A DNA stretch of 32,823 nucleotides, from positions 1-32,823 of the forward strand of contig CAIMUM010000127.1 in the NCBI GenBank assembly GCA_903844685.1, written 5' to 3'. A model generated the notes under the pieces. It was not told the DNA's origin. It saw nothing but the letters and a program-made list of their open reading frames with translations, and searched no databases. A program made the position numbers and the translations under genes. Numbering within the stretch: position 1 is the stretch's first letter; each line of letters starts with the position of its first letter. This DNA comes from an uncultured Dehalococcoidia bacterium (GTDB lineage Bacteria > Chloroflexota > Dehalococcoidia > GIF9 > UBA5629). Positions 1 through 8,919 of the stretch are shown here, piece by piece.

Positions 1-506
1 CTCCGACAGTTTGGGATGAGGTGACCTTTGGCCCGCTCCAGTTAGGGATTCCAAAGGAAGAGATAATATCCAGGGGACTGGACGCCCTGCAATTGCTTAA
101 CATAGCGCAGCTTAAAGAGCGTCCGCCTTACCTATTGTCCGGCGGAGAGAAAAAGAAAGTGTCTATTGCTTCCGTTTTATCTCTGCGTCCTCAGGTATTA
201 CTGCTTGACGAACCTACCACCGGGCTGGATCCCAGAAGTCAGGGAAATCTGATCGATTTTCTATTGGAATGGTCGGACGAACATAAGATCCTGATATTCA
301 GCACACAGGACCTGGACATAGTGGAAGAGTTGGCGACCCGCGTGCTTGTAATAGGGTCAGAACATGATGTCATCGCTGATGATAAGCCTGAGGCAGTGCT
401 TTCTGACCGTGATTTTCTTCTTAATGCCAATCTTATTCATGAGCATTCGCACCGGCATAAGGAATTGATACATCGTCATGAGCATGTGCATGACCATCAC
501 CATTGA
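1..506 (+). CDS. ECF/CbiO-type transporter ATP-binding protein (cobalt/nickel-type), 5'-truncated by the window edge
   Basis: Reading frame is open upstream of the listed GTG start (..PTVWDEVTFGPLQLG, Q-loop region). ABC signature LLSGGEKKKVSIASVL, Walker B VLLLDEPTTGLD, His-rich C-terminus. Confidence 0.9.
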   Translation, partial: PTVWDEVTFGPLQLGIPKEEIISRGLDALQLLNIAQLKERPPYLLSGGEKKKVSIASVLSLRPQVLLLDEPTTGLDPRSQGNLIDFLLEWSDEHKILIFSTQDLDIVEELATRVLVIGSEHDVIADDKPEAVLSDRDFLLNANLIHEHSHRHKELIHRHEHVHDHHH

Positions 507-570
507 ATCAGGGAGATATATACGTGTTGGAACCTAGCCCGCATACCGCGGTCACAAATTTACCAACTGG

Positions 571-1428
571 TTAGGTGGCCAGCTTCATGCTGATGTCCAG
601 GGCGCCGGCAGAATGTGTCAGTGCTCCGACAGAAATCCAATCAACACCTGTTTCAGCGATTGCACGTATGGTATTCAGGTTTACTCCACCCGAGGCTTCG
701 ACTATAGCTCTATGATTAATCAATGATACCGCGTGCCGCATTTCCTCCAGGCTCATATTGTCCAGCATAACGACGTCGGCGCCTGCTTCTGCGGCTTCAA
801 GTGCATCCGGTGGATTCGTCGTTTCTATCTCGATTTTAATCCCGCGTGGAGTTTTATCCCGCGCCTGCCGGACGATATCGCCGATGCTGAAGCCCTGCCG
901 GCGCAGAATAGCCAGATGGTTGTCTTTAATAAGTACCATATCTCCCAGGTTCATGCGGTGGTTGGCGCCTCCTCCTACTGATACCGCGTATTTTTCCAGC
1001 ATACGTAGTCCCGGCAGGGTTTTACGGGTATCCAGAACTTTGGCGGGCAGTCCTTCTATCTGCTTAACGTATAAAGACGTTTGCGTGGCTATCCCGCTGA
1101 GGTGCTGAAGAAAATTCAGGGCCGTGCGCTCACCTTTCAATATGCCGGGTATGCTGCCCACCAGCGACGCGACTATCTCTCCCGGTTTGACCCTGCTCCC
1201 ATCCTGGATCAAGATAGAGAATTTCAGGAAAGGATCAATCTTAAAAAAAGCGAGCCTGGCTATATCGATACCTGCCAGTATGCCGTGTGCTTTAACTATA
1301 AAAGCGGCCTTTCCTTTGCTGTGAGGGGGAATTAGAGCGTCGGTAGTAATGTCCCCTCCTGCCAGGTCTTCATCGAGAGCCCTTTCTATGAGGTCTTCCA
1401 GCATGGGTATATAGATGTTTAAATCCAT
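571..1428 (-). CDS. nadC: Nicotinate-nucleotide pyrophosphorylase (carboxylating)
   Basis: 285 aa with QPRTase motifs: EDLAGGDITTDALIP, LNFLQHLSGIAT, DTRKTLPGLRMLEKYAVSVGGGANHRMNLGDMVLIKDNH, EIETT, VMLDNMS, EASGGVNL. Confidence 0.97.
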   Translation of the reverse strand: MDLNIYIPMLEDLIERALDEDLAGGDITTDALIPPHSKGKAAFIVKAHGILAGIDIARLAFFKIDPFLKFSILIQDGSRVKPGEIVASLVGSIPGILKGERTALNFLQHLSGIATQTSLYVKQIEGLPAKVLDTRKTLPGLRMLEKYAVSVGGGANHRMNLGDMVLIKDNHLAILRRQGFSIGDIVRQARDKTPRGIKIEIETTNPPDALEAAEAGADVVMLDNMSLEEMRHAVSLINHRAIVEASGGVNLNTIRAIAETGVDWISVGALTHSAGALDISMKLAT

Positions 1429-1596
1429 AAACAGCTAATTATCCCCGCAGGCTATTCCATGAACAACGATTTTCATGTTATGAACTTTTCTCCAGCAATT
1501 GAATTATAATAGCTGAAACCTGTTATTGAAAGTAGGCAACGCCGTTAACCGTATCAAAAAGATAGCTAAGCAAAGTACCGGTTCAGGAAATAAAAA

Positions 1597-2289
1597 ATGT
1601 TTAAAGGTGGAAAACCGGAGAAAGGTTCATCAAAGTTATATGATAGTCACATAACCGCGACTATCCCATACTATCAGACGTTTAATCTGGAGATAATAAA
1701 CCTTGTCAGGGCAACCGGCAGGGATCCGGTCCTGTGGCTGGATACCGGGTGCGGTACCGGTAATCTCGTCAGCCAGGCTGCAAAGGTGTTTCCGCGTACC
1801 CGGTTTATACTGGCAGACCCATCCGGTGAGATGCTGCAAGAAGCAAAACAGAAGATGCATGACGCCGCCGTGGTAGATTATAAGATTTATGGACCATGTG
1901 GAACGCAGGAGATATCGTTGCCCGGGGGCGAAAGCCCTGATGTCATCTCCGCCGTACTCTGTCATCATTACCTGGACGTGGAGGGCAGGAAAAATGCTAC
2001 CGGGAAGTGTTTCCAACTGCTCAGGGAAGGGGGGCTTTACATTACTTTTGAAAATATCAGGCCGATGACTGCGGCCGGAACAGAAATCGGCCTGGCAAAT
2101 TGGCAACGTTTTCAAATAGAGCAAGGCAAATCAGCCGGGGCCGCAGAAAGTCACATCAGGCGGTTTGGCATCGAGTACTTCCCTGTAACCATACAAGAGC
2201 ACCTCTCACTTTTAAGGGAAACTGGATTTAAAATAGTTGAATTGCTGTGGTTTTCATATCTGCAGGCCGGCTTTTATGCGATTAAGTGA
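1597..2289 (+). CDS. Class I SAM-dependent methyltransferase
   Basis: Motif I VLWLDTGCGTGNLVSQAAKVFP, acidic motif II FILADPSGEML, post-motif SAVLCHHYLD. Confidence 0.85.
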   Translation: MFKGGKPEKGSSKLYDSHITATIPYYQTFNLEIINLVRATGRDPVLWLDTGCGTGNLVSQAAKVFPRTRFILADPSGEMLQEAKQKMHDAAVVDYKIYGPCGTQEISLPGGESPDVISAVLCHHYLDVEGRKNATGKCFQLLREGGLYITFENIRPMTAAGTEIGLANWQRFQIEQGKSAGAAESHIRRFGIEYFPVTIQEHLSLLRETGFKIVELLWFSYLQAGFYAIK

Positions 2290-2377
2290 AAGAAAATAAA
2301 TGGGTGATACCGGTACGGCTGGCCCGGCCGATACGGTAGCCGCCTTTGCGGTCATACTTGCAGGGGTTATACCACGG

Positions 2378-2866
2378 CTACGGATTCAATATATAGATAG
2401 CGAAATTAAGTACAGTCGCGTAGCTTACCCAAATAATATACGGGATCAGGAGGAAGGAAGCGGTTCTGGATACACGGTAGAAGTTGATGATAGTGAGCAA
2501 TATAGCCGTCCATAGCGGTACAATCGCGATGAGTCCGTACAGGGATGATTTCAAGCCGAAGAAAGCATACGACCACAAAATATTCAAAAATAATTGAATC
2601 ACAAATATTATCAGGCTCTCTTTAACCTGGAAATTCCTGATGCCTTTTCGCCAGATAAGAAAGGCTGATATACCCATCAGGATATATAAAAGAAACCACA
2701 CGGGTGCAAATAACCATGGTGGCGGAGTAAAGGAAGGCTTGAGTAAAAGCGTGTACCAACTCCGGACAGAGTCCCCGGTAAAAATGGAACCGATGAAACC
2801 GGCGCTGAAGCAGGCGGCCAGGCTGATAAAGAGGCGCAGCACATCCTGAAGTCTCGAGTCTTTCAT
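2378..2866 (-). CDS. TspO/MBR family protein (ORF is open to 2977; start at ATG 2866 preferred)
   Basis: AGFIGSIFTGDSVRSWYTLLLKPSFTPPPWLFAPVWFLLYILMGISAFLIW is a typical TspO/MBR signature; multiple TM segments. Confidence 0.9.
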   Translation of the reverse strand: MKDSRLQDVLRLFISLAACFSAGFIGSIFTGDSVRSWYTLLLKPSFTPPPWLFAPVWFLLYILMGISAFLIWRKGIRNFQVKESLIIFVIQLFLNILWSYAFFGLKSSLYGLIAIVPLWTAILLTIINFYRVSRTASFLLIPYIIWVSYATVLNFAIYILNP

Positions 2867-2943
2867 TATATTACGCAATCTTAATGGATCCGGCATGATC
2901 TGTGGAAACAAAGCCAAACGCTTTAAAGATGATATATTAATCT

Positions 2944-2973
2944 TTGTTGGCCTGCAAATTGCTGTGCTACAAT
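2944..2973 (+). promoter_or_regulatory. Putative sigma70 promoter for mfd with extended -10
   Basis: TTGTTG (2944-2949), 18-nt spacer, TGC-TACAAT (-10 at 2968-2973). Confidence 0.45.
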
Positions 2974-3010
2974 CCACCCAGGACTGTACCCTCGAAGGGC
3001 AGTCCTGAAT

Positions 3011-6000
3011 GTGTTTGCTATGAACCTGTATTTATTAAACCCGCTAATTCAAAAGCTGCCGGAATTCAGTACGCTGGCCACACAATTAGCCGGAAAATCG
3101 GCAGCCAGAATAAAGTTGAGCTTACCCGAAACGGCCTTCAGTTTCATGGCTGCCGCTATTTATGCCAATTTAGGTAAGCCGGTTCTTTTTATTACAGCGC
3201 ACCCGGAATTGGCACGGAGACACTTTGAGCAAGTTAAACTGTGGTTGCGGGCCGATTCTGATGTCGATTTCTTTCCTGATATAGACCTGTCTGGAAGTCC
3301 GGCATCCTCTGATCCGGTAGTTAATTCTGAGCGGGTCAAAATACTTTCACTGCTGTCCCGGTATAAAGCCGGTGGGAATGCAGATAAACCCGCCCCTTTT
3401 ATACTGACCAGCGCGCTTTCATTATCAGGCAAATGTATAGGTGAAGATGCCTTGCTTGACAGCACCATCGAGATAAAAAACGGCATGAGAATCAAGCAGT
3501 CGCTGCTGCTTGAAAAAATACAGAAACTGGGATACGGATATGAGGAGGTGGTGGAAATTCCCGGGACCTTTGGCAAGAGAGGAGGCATAATCGACATTTT
3601 CCCCGGGGGCCGTGGATTGCCGGTGAGGATAGAGTTTTTCGGTGATGAAATCGAAAGTGTAAGAGAGTTTGATTCGCGGACGCAGCGTTCGGACAGAATG
3701 CTTTTCTCGCTGACAATATTGCCGGCTTTGGAGCAGGCGCCCCTGTTGACAGCCAGCTTACTTGATTACTTGCCGGATGATGCAATCTTGATTATTGATG
3801 ATCTTGGCCAGTTAGAAGCTGAGGTCACCAGGGTTACGGAGGGAGCAGACCGCTCGAAATCAGGGGAAGATAATGCGGACAACGGTTCCAGGTTGGAAGC
3901 CGCGCTTTTTACCTGGAAAGAAGTCCGGGCCGGCATCGACAGCCGGAGTTATGTGATCGAGTTCAGCAACTGGGACACGGATCAAGTTGAACAAATGGCG
4001 AAACGCCAATTGCAGCTTCGGCCTGCTCCAAACTTTGCACAGAGGTTTTCAGCCTTTGTGGAAAGCCTGCCAGAATTGAGAAGTGAAAATAAGAGGGTTT
4101 TAATTGTAAGTCAGCAGGCTGAACGAATAAGGGAATTGCTGTTGGATCACGGGATTGACGTATATCCAACCGCCGCACTCGCTGCTTTACTGGGAGAAGG
4201 TTCCCTGACGTTGATGAAGGGTTCCCTGGACGGCGGATGGCGGCTCAGTGTTGAATTGTTGCTGCTTACCGATGTCGAGCTATTTGGAATAATAAAGCAG
4301 CGCCGTGCTACTAAAGCCAGGCCGGTGCGCCATCACTGGTTACTGAATGATATAAGCGTAGGGGATCTTGTCGTTCATATTGAGCATGGGATCGGGCGTT
4401 TTGCCGGGGTAGCGCGGAAAGCCGTTGACGGCGTAGAAAGAGAGTATCTGGTATTGCAGTACGCGGGGTCCGATACTCTCTACGTTCCAGTTGATCAAGT
4501 GGATCGTGTGAGCCTTTACATAGGTGGTAGTGACAGGGTGCCTTCTTTAAGCCGTCTCGGTTCCCAGGAGTGGCACCGGGCTCAACAGAAAGTAAAGGAA
4601 TCCGTAGCTAAAATAGCCGGGGAGTTAGTTGAGTTGTATGCGAGCCGGGAGGTGGGAAGCGGATTGGCGTTTTCGCCGGATACGCTGTGGCAGCAGGAAC
4701 TGGAAGCCTCGTTCCCCTACATTGAAACACGAGATCAGCTTGATGCCATCGCGGCAGTGAAGTCCGATATGCAGTCGCCGCGGCCTATGGACAGGCTGGT
4801 GTGTGGCGATGTTGGCTACGGGAAGACTGAAATTGCGCTGCGCGCTGCGTTTAAAGCAGTGATGGATGGCAGGCAGGTAGCTGTGCTCGTGCCGACGACG
4901 ATATTGGCCCAGCAGCACCTAAATACTTTCAGTGAGAGGTTAAGGCCTTTCCCTGTAAAAATAACTTCTCTAAGCCGATTCTGCTCTCAAAAAGAGCAGT
5001 CAGATATAATCCATAAACTCGCTGACGGTTACTATGACATCTGCATTGGTACACACAGGATGCTGCAAAAGGATGTGGTATTCAAAGATCTTGGTCTTGT
5101 CATAATAGATGAAGAGCAGCGTTTCGGTGTCGTTCACAAGGAATATTTCAAAAAGATGCGGCAGACTGTTGATGTTCTTACCTTAAGCGCTACGCCTATA
5201 CCACGTACCATGCATATGGCTCTCTCAGGTATCAGGGATATGAGCACGATCGAAACACCGCCGGAAAGCCGCTTGCCTGTAATTACGCATGTCGGCGGAT
5301 TCAATGGCAAGCTGGTGAGAGACGCAGTTTTACGCGAACTTGAGCGGGACGGCCAGGTATTTATTGTGCATAACAGGGTGCACAGCATAAACGAGCTGGC
5401 CTTAAAGGTGGGGGAATTGGTGCCTGAAGCCCGCCTCTCGATCGCCCATGGCCAGATGGATGAAGACAAACTGGAGAAAATTATGGCAGATTTTGTAGCT
5501 GGGGACACCGATGTCCTGTTGACAACTACCATTATCGAGTCCGGGCTGGATATGCCAAATGTTAATACGCTTATCGTGGATGGCGCCGATAGGCTGGGAT
5601 TGACTCAACTGTACCAGTTGCGGGGAAGGGTAGGAAGGGGAGCAAATACAGCCTATGCTTATTTTTTATTCGATTTAGAGAAGAACATGACGGAACAGGC
5701 CAGGGAGAGGTTGAAAACGATTGCGCAGGCAACGGAGTTGGGATCCGGATTTGCCATAGCTATGAAAGATCTGGAAATCCGCGGGGCGGGTAATCTGCTG
5801 GGAGTGGAGCAAAGCGGAAATATTGCGACAGTGGGATTCAATTATTATTGCCGGCTATTAGCGGAAGCAGTCGAGGCAATAAAAGCAAAAATAGATGGTT
5901 GCGTGATAAAAAGCAAAGTCGAAGAGCCGGCTGTATCTATAGATTTGAAAATTCCTGCTTTTATCCCGGAATACTATATTGAAAATACCCGGGCCCGGTT

Positions 6001-6364
6001 CAATATTTATCAGCGTATGGCCAAAATCACTGAGATGAGTGAGGTTAACGATATAGCGTTAGAACTAATTGACCGCTTTGGCGAGACGCCCGAGGAAGTG
6101 GCCAACCTGCTTTATGTGGTTGAATTAAGAAAGCTGGCTCAGGAAGCTGGCGCCGAGTCTATTTTCAGGGACCAGGAAACAATCACAATTTCACTCTACA
6201 ACGCCGATGAAATCAATATGCAGCTATTGAAAGCAGCACGGCAAAAAGCCGTAAGGATAGGCAATAAACAAATAAGACTGGATATTCAACATGCGGGTAA
6301 CGGCTGGAAAATGATGTTGAAAGAATTGATTAGCGAACTGGCTGTCAAGCGCCATCCCGTCTGA
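3011..6364 (+). CDS. mfd: Transcription-repair coupling factor Mfd (GTG 3011 or ATG 3020 start)
   Basis: 1117 aa; CarD-like RNAP interaction domain ([24 protein letters not shown]), helicase motifs [59 protein letters not shown]. Confidence 0.98.
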   Translation: MFAMNLYLLNPLIQKLPEFSTLATQLAGKSAARIKLSLPETAFSFMAAAIYANLGKPVLFITAHPELARRHFEQVKLWLRADSDVDFFPDIDLSGSPASSDPVVNSERVKILSLLSRYKAGGNADKPAPFILTSALSLSGKCIGEDALLDSTIEIKNGMRIKQSLLLEKIQKLGYGYEEVVEIPGTFGKRGGIIDIFPGGRGLPVRIEFFGDEIESVREFDSRTQRSDRMLFSLTILPALEQAPLLTASLLDYLPDDAILIIDDLGQLEAEVTRVTEGADRSKSGEDNADNGSRLEAALFTWKEVRAGIDSRSYVIEFSNWDTDQVEQMAKRQLQLRPAPNFAQRFSAFVESLPELRSENKRVLIVSQQAERIRELLLDHGIDVYPTAALAALLGEGSLTLMKGSLDGGWRLSVELLLLTDVELFGIIKQRRATKARPVRHHWLLNDISVGDLVVHIEHGIGRFAGVARKAVDGVEREYLVLQYAGSDTLYVPVDQVDRVSLYIGGSDRVPSLSRLGSQEWHRAQQKVKESVAKIAGELVELYASREVGSGLAFSPDTLWQQELEASFPYIETRDQLDAIAAVKSDMQSPRPMDRLVCGDVGYGKTEIALRAAFKAVMDGRQVAVLVPTTILAQQHLNTFSERLRPFPVKITSLSRFCSQKEQSDIIHKLADGYYDICIGTHRMLQKDVVFKDLGLVIIDEEQRFGVVHKEYFKKMRQTVDVLTLSATPIPRTMHMALSGIRDMSTIETPPESRLPVITHVGGFNGKLVRDAVLRELERDGQVFIVHNRVHSINELALKVGELVPEARLSIAHGQMDEDKLEKIMADFVAGDTDVLLTTTIIESGLDMPNVNTLIVDGADRLGLTQLYQLRGRVGRGANTAYAYFLFDLEKNMTEQARERLKTIAQATELGSGFAIAMKDLEIRGAGNLLGVEQSGNIATVGFNYYCRLLAEAVEAIKAKIDGCVIKSKVEEPAVSIDLKIPAFIPEYYIENTRARFNIYQRMAKITEMSEVNDIALELIDRFGETPEEVANLLYVVELRKLAQEAGAESIFRDQETITISLYNADEINMQLLKAARQKAVRIGNKQIRLDIQHAGNGWKMMLKELISELAVKRHPV

Positions 6365-6378
6365 GATTGGTAACGTGC

Positions 6379-6636
6379 TCAATCTTCCACGCCGGCTTCC
6401 TGCAAGTAGTCCACCAGGTCCTGCAACGTGACCAGGTTATCGGCGTCCTTTTCAGGTATCTCAAACTTGTTGCCAGGCTTGCTGAAAGCGTCTTCGATAG
6501 CTGTAAGGAATTCGGCCAGATCATCCGGATCCATGTTAAGGTCATCGATGAAAGAGGCGGATGGCTCGATTGAAGCTGAATCCACGCCCAGTTCATCAAT
6601 AAGTATATTCTTAATCTTTTCGAATAGCCTGGCCAT
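6379..6636 (-). CDS. Acyl carrier protein-like protein lacking the phosphopantetheine-attachment serine
   Basis: ACP-type fold signature (LFEKIKNILIDELGVDSASIEPSASFIDDLNMDPDDLAEFLTAIEDAF...FEIPEKDADNLVTLQDLVDYL); DSL motif replaced by DPD. ATG at 6634-6636 preceded by GGAG. Confidence 0.88.
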   Translation of the reverse strand: MARLFEKIKNILIDELGVDSASIEPSASFIDDLNMDPDDLAEFLTAIEDAFSKPGNKFEIPEKDADNLVTLQDLVDYLQEAGVED

Positions 6637-6652
6637 TAGCAACTCCGGGTAA

Positions 6653-6682
6653 ATTATACGATTTGGCTGCCGTATCTTTCAA
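6653..6682 (-). promoter_or_regulatory. Putative internal sigma70 promoter in front of the acpP-like gene
   Basis: Minus strand TTGAAA (6682-6677), 18-nt spacer, TATAAT (6658-6653), lying between the nusB stop and the acpP-like start. Confidence 0.5.
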
Positions 6683-6687
6683 TCCGA

Positions 6688-7110
6688 TTATTGCGCCGAC
6701 CTGTGTATATCAGTTATCACAGAACCCAGCACACCATTAATGAACTTGGGAGAAGTATCTGCGCCGAACTCCTTGGCAAGTTCGACTGCCTCATTGACGA
6801 CCACTTTGGGGGGAGCTGTTTTGGCGATGAGGATTTCATATAGTGCAAGGCGGAGAATAGTACGGTCCATGGCGAAAAGCTGGTCAACCGGGAATGTGGG
6901 GGCGAAGCGGCGGATAGTATCATCCAGTAATTGCCTGTTAGCGAGAACTCCGTTAACTAACCCGGCGGCAAACGCTGCGGCTTCTCCTGTCAGGGCTTTA
7001 GTTTCAATTGTACGCTCAAGGATAGATTCGGGACTGTTTGCTGCAAACTCCAATTCAAAGAGCGTTTGTAGAGCAACTATCCTGGCTATATGCCTGTGGC
7101 TTATGGGCAT
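6688..7110 (-). CDS. nusB: Transcription antitermination factor NusB
   Basis: 140 aa; RIVALQTLFELEF start, FAMDRTILRLALYEIL, PPKVVVNEAVELAKEFGADTSPKFINGVLGSV. Confidence 0.96.
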   Translation of the reverse strand: MPISHRHIARIVALQTLFELEFAANSPESILERTIETKALTGEAAAFAAGLVNGVLANRQLLDDTIRRFAPTFPVDQLFAMDRTILRLALYEILIAKTAPPKVVVNEAVELAKEFGADTSPKFINGVLGSVITDIHRSAQ

Positions 7111-7153
7111 ACTTTTATCGGCATATCAAGGCAATGCTGGCAGTAGCTTTGAA

Positions 7154-8104
7154 TTAAAATCTGCCGCCCTTGCGCCACTTGACTATCTCGCTGGTGGTTT
7201 CAGCGTTGCTGAGATTAAAGATAAGCGCACCCGGGCTGATAAGTTTAATATACTTGGTTAAGACATCGCCCGGTCCAACTTCAAAGAAGGTTGTTATGCC
7301 GCGCGCGAGCATTGTCTCCACCGACTGCTGCCATTTGATGCAATGTACTACCTGGCTGATCAAATCCTCTTTGATCGCCTCAAGCGAGTGCATGGGTTGC
7401 GCTGTAACGTTGGATACAACGTTGACCGTGGGTGTTTGATATTGAAATTGTGCTACGGCGTTGATCATACCGTCAAGGGCGGGCTCCATCAACGAAGAAT
7501 AAAATGCGCCGCTGACTTTCACAGGAATAATGCGCCGGGCGCCTTTTACCTGTGCCAGCCTTCTGGCTTTGGCAAGCTTATGATCCTCTCCGCTGACAAC
7601 GATAATTTCAGGCGCATTGATATTGGACATCTCAACACCTGTGGTGAGACAAACGCCTTCGACAGTATCCTTATCGATATCCATGGTCAACATTCCGCCC
7701 GGTTTCCGGCGGCCCGCTTCATTCATAAGCCTGCCGCGTTCGCGGATAAGGCGCACCGCGTCAGCGAGTGTCATCACACCCGCGGACACCAGCGCTGCAT
7801 ACTCTCCGCAACCATGGCCGGCTACCAGTGTGGGAGGGGGCAAAGCGCCGCCGCTCATCTCTTCACCGGCTTTCAGGCAGGCCATGCTGACGGTCATAAT
7901 AGCAGCCTGGGCGTTCATGGTTTGAGAGAGGTCCTCCGCCGGACCTTCAAAGCATAATCTCGACAGGGGAAATCCAAGGGCCTTATCGACTTCCTCAAAT
8001 ACTTCCCGCGCGGAAGTATAATGGACGTAAAAGTCTAGCCCCATCCCGACCTTGATCGACTCCTGCCCCGGAAATACATAGGCCACTTTTACATCTTCGA
8101 CCAT
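7154..8104 (-). CDS. Malonyl-CoA:ACP transacylase (FabD)-family protein with substituted catalytic residues
   Basis: Full-length FabD-like architecture (VAYVFPGQE.., FEGPAEDLSQTMNAQAAIMTVS, AGHGCGEYAALVSAGVMTLADAVRLIRERGRLMNEA, VSGAFYSSLMEP, FFEVGPGDVLTKYIK) but Ser->Gly98 and His->Tyr202. SD GGAGGG upstream of ATG. Confidence 0.92.
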   Translation of the reverse strand: MVEDVKVAYVFPGQESIKVGMGLDFYVHYTSAREVFEEVDKALGFPLSRLCFEGPAEDLSQTMNAQAAIMTVSMACLKAGEEMSGGALPPPTLVAGHGCGEYAALVSAGVMTLADAVRLIRERGRLMNEAGRRKPGGMLTMDIDKDTVEGVCLTTGVEMSNINAPEIIVVSGEDHKLAKARRLAQVKGARRIIPVKVSGAFYSSLMEPALDGMINAVAQFQYQTPTVNVVSNVTAQPMHSLEAIKEDLISQVVHCIKWQQSVETMLARGITTFFEVGPGDVLTKYIKLISPGALIFNLSNAETTSEIVKWRKGGRF

Positions 8105-8150
8105 TTATTTCCCTCCTTGCTTTACCAAATCAGCACACATCGCAGAATAA

Positions 8151-8351
8151 TTATTTACGCTTTTTCTTCGGGCCTTTAACTTCAATTACTTCCCTGCCGT
8201 CATAAGTTCCACATGCCGGGCAAACCTGGTGGGACAATTTCGTAGCATGGCAACGCGAGCATTCAATAAATGATGCCGGGGTCTTAGCAAGATGACTGCG
8301 CCTTTTGCCCTGACGCGCTTTTGGATATTTTTTCTTAGGAAGTGGTGCCAT
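8151..8351 (-). CDS. rpmF: 50S ribosomal protein L32
   Basis: MAPLPKKKYPKARQGKRRSHL...ECSRCHATKLSHQVCPACGTYDGREV; Zn-ribbon L32. Confidence 0.97.
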   Translation of the reverse strand: MAPLPKKKYPKARQGKRRSHLAKTPASFIECSRCHATKLSHQVCPACGTYDGREVIEVKGPKKKRK

Positions 8352-8861
8352 TTATACTTTGCTCTCCTTTTTCAATTGTTCTAACTTATCCCACCGGTGA
8401 TCACTGGACCCGCTGGTATGGCTGCAATTGCCCCTGGCTAACTCATGGCCGCATACAGGGCATATACCCGGGCAATCCGGCCGGCACAATAACTTGGTAG
8501 GTGTTGACATAATAATATATTGTCTGATCGCTTCATTCAAGTCAAGTACATGAGAATTATCTATAATAAAATCCTCAGGCGCGGGGTGAAGGTGGACACC
8601 CGAAATAATATCTATAAGGGGGAAATACTCATCCTCCATATGGAACGTAATTCGCTTATAAGCTTCTCCAAGGCAGCGTGAGCATATTCCTTTTATATCT
8701 GCGTCAAGCTTGCCTGTCACAAGTATTCCGCGATTGGTGCGTATAAGACTTACTTCGCCTGATACGCGGTTGTCATTATTTTCGCCGGCAAGTTCATCTA
8801 TTTTATAATTTCGCTCGGCTCCAACCGGCTCTTTCCGGAGCTGTGCGGTATTAATTTGCAT
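8352..8861 (-). CDS. DUF177/YceD family protein
   Basis: ICSRCLGEAYKRI, DLNEAIRQYIIMSTPTKLLCRPDCPGICPVCG; immediately upstream of rpmF as is typical for the family. Confidence 0.93.
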   Translation of the reverse strand: MQINTAQLRKEPVGAERNYKIDELAGENNDNRVSGEVSLIRTNRGILVTGKLDADIKGICSRCLGEAYKRITFHMEDEYFPLIDIISGVHLHPAPEDFIIDNSHVLDLNEAIRQYIIMSTPTKLLCRPDCPGICPVCGHELARGNCSHTSGSSDHRWDKLEQLKKESKV

Positions 8862-8890
8862 TTCAGCAGAATCGATTACGTATTTGGCTC

Positions 8891-8919
8891 ATTATATGTT
8901 GCCATACGTTTAATGTCAA
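8891..8919 (-). promoter_or_regulatory. Sigma70 promoter of the DUF177-rpmF-fabD-nusB-acpP operon
   Basis: Minus strand TTGACA (8919-8914), exactly 17 nt, TATAAT (8896-8891): both hexamers are perfect consensus. Confidence 0.85.

Noticed and set aside
523-573. 16-codon ORF (GTG...TAG, MLEPSPHTAVTNLPTG) after the ECF ATPase
   Set aside because: Has an SD-like GGGAGA but is too short and without recognisable similarity; likely chance.
2300-2515. 71-aa plus-strand ORF after the methyltransferase
   Set aside because: Mostly antisense to the TspO C-terminus; low-complexity composition, no homology signal recognised.
6363-6386. Weak hairpin AGATTG-N10-CAATCT between convergent mfd and acpP-like genes
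   Set aside because: Short stem, long loop and no T-tract; insufficient to call a terminator.
7343-7957. 204-aa plus-strand ORF opposite the fabD-like gene
   Set aside because: Antisense of the FabD-family frame, which carries clear family motifs; no SD or motif support on the plus strand.
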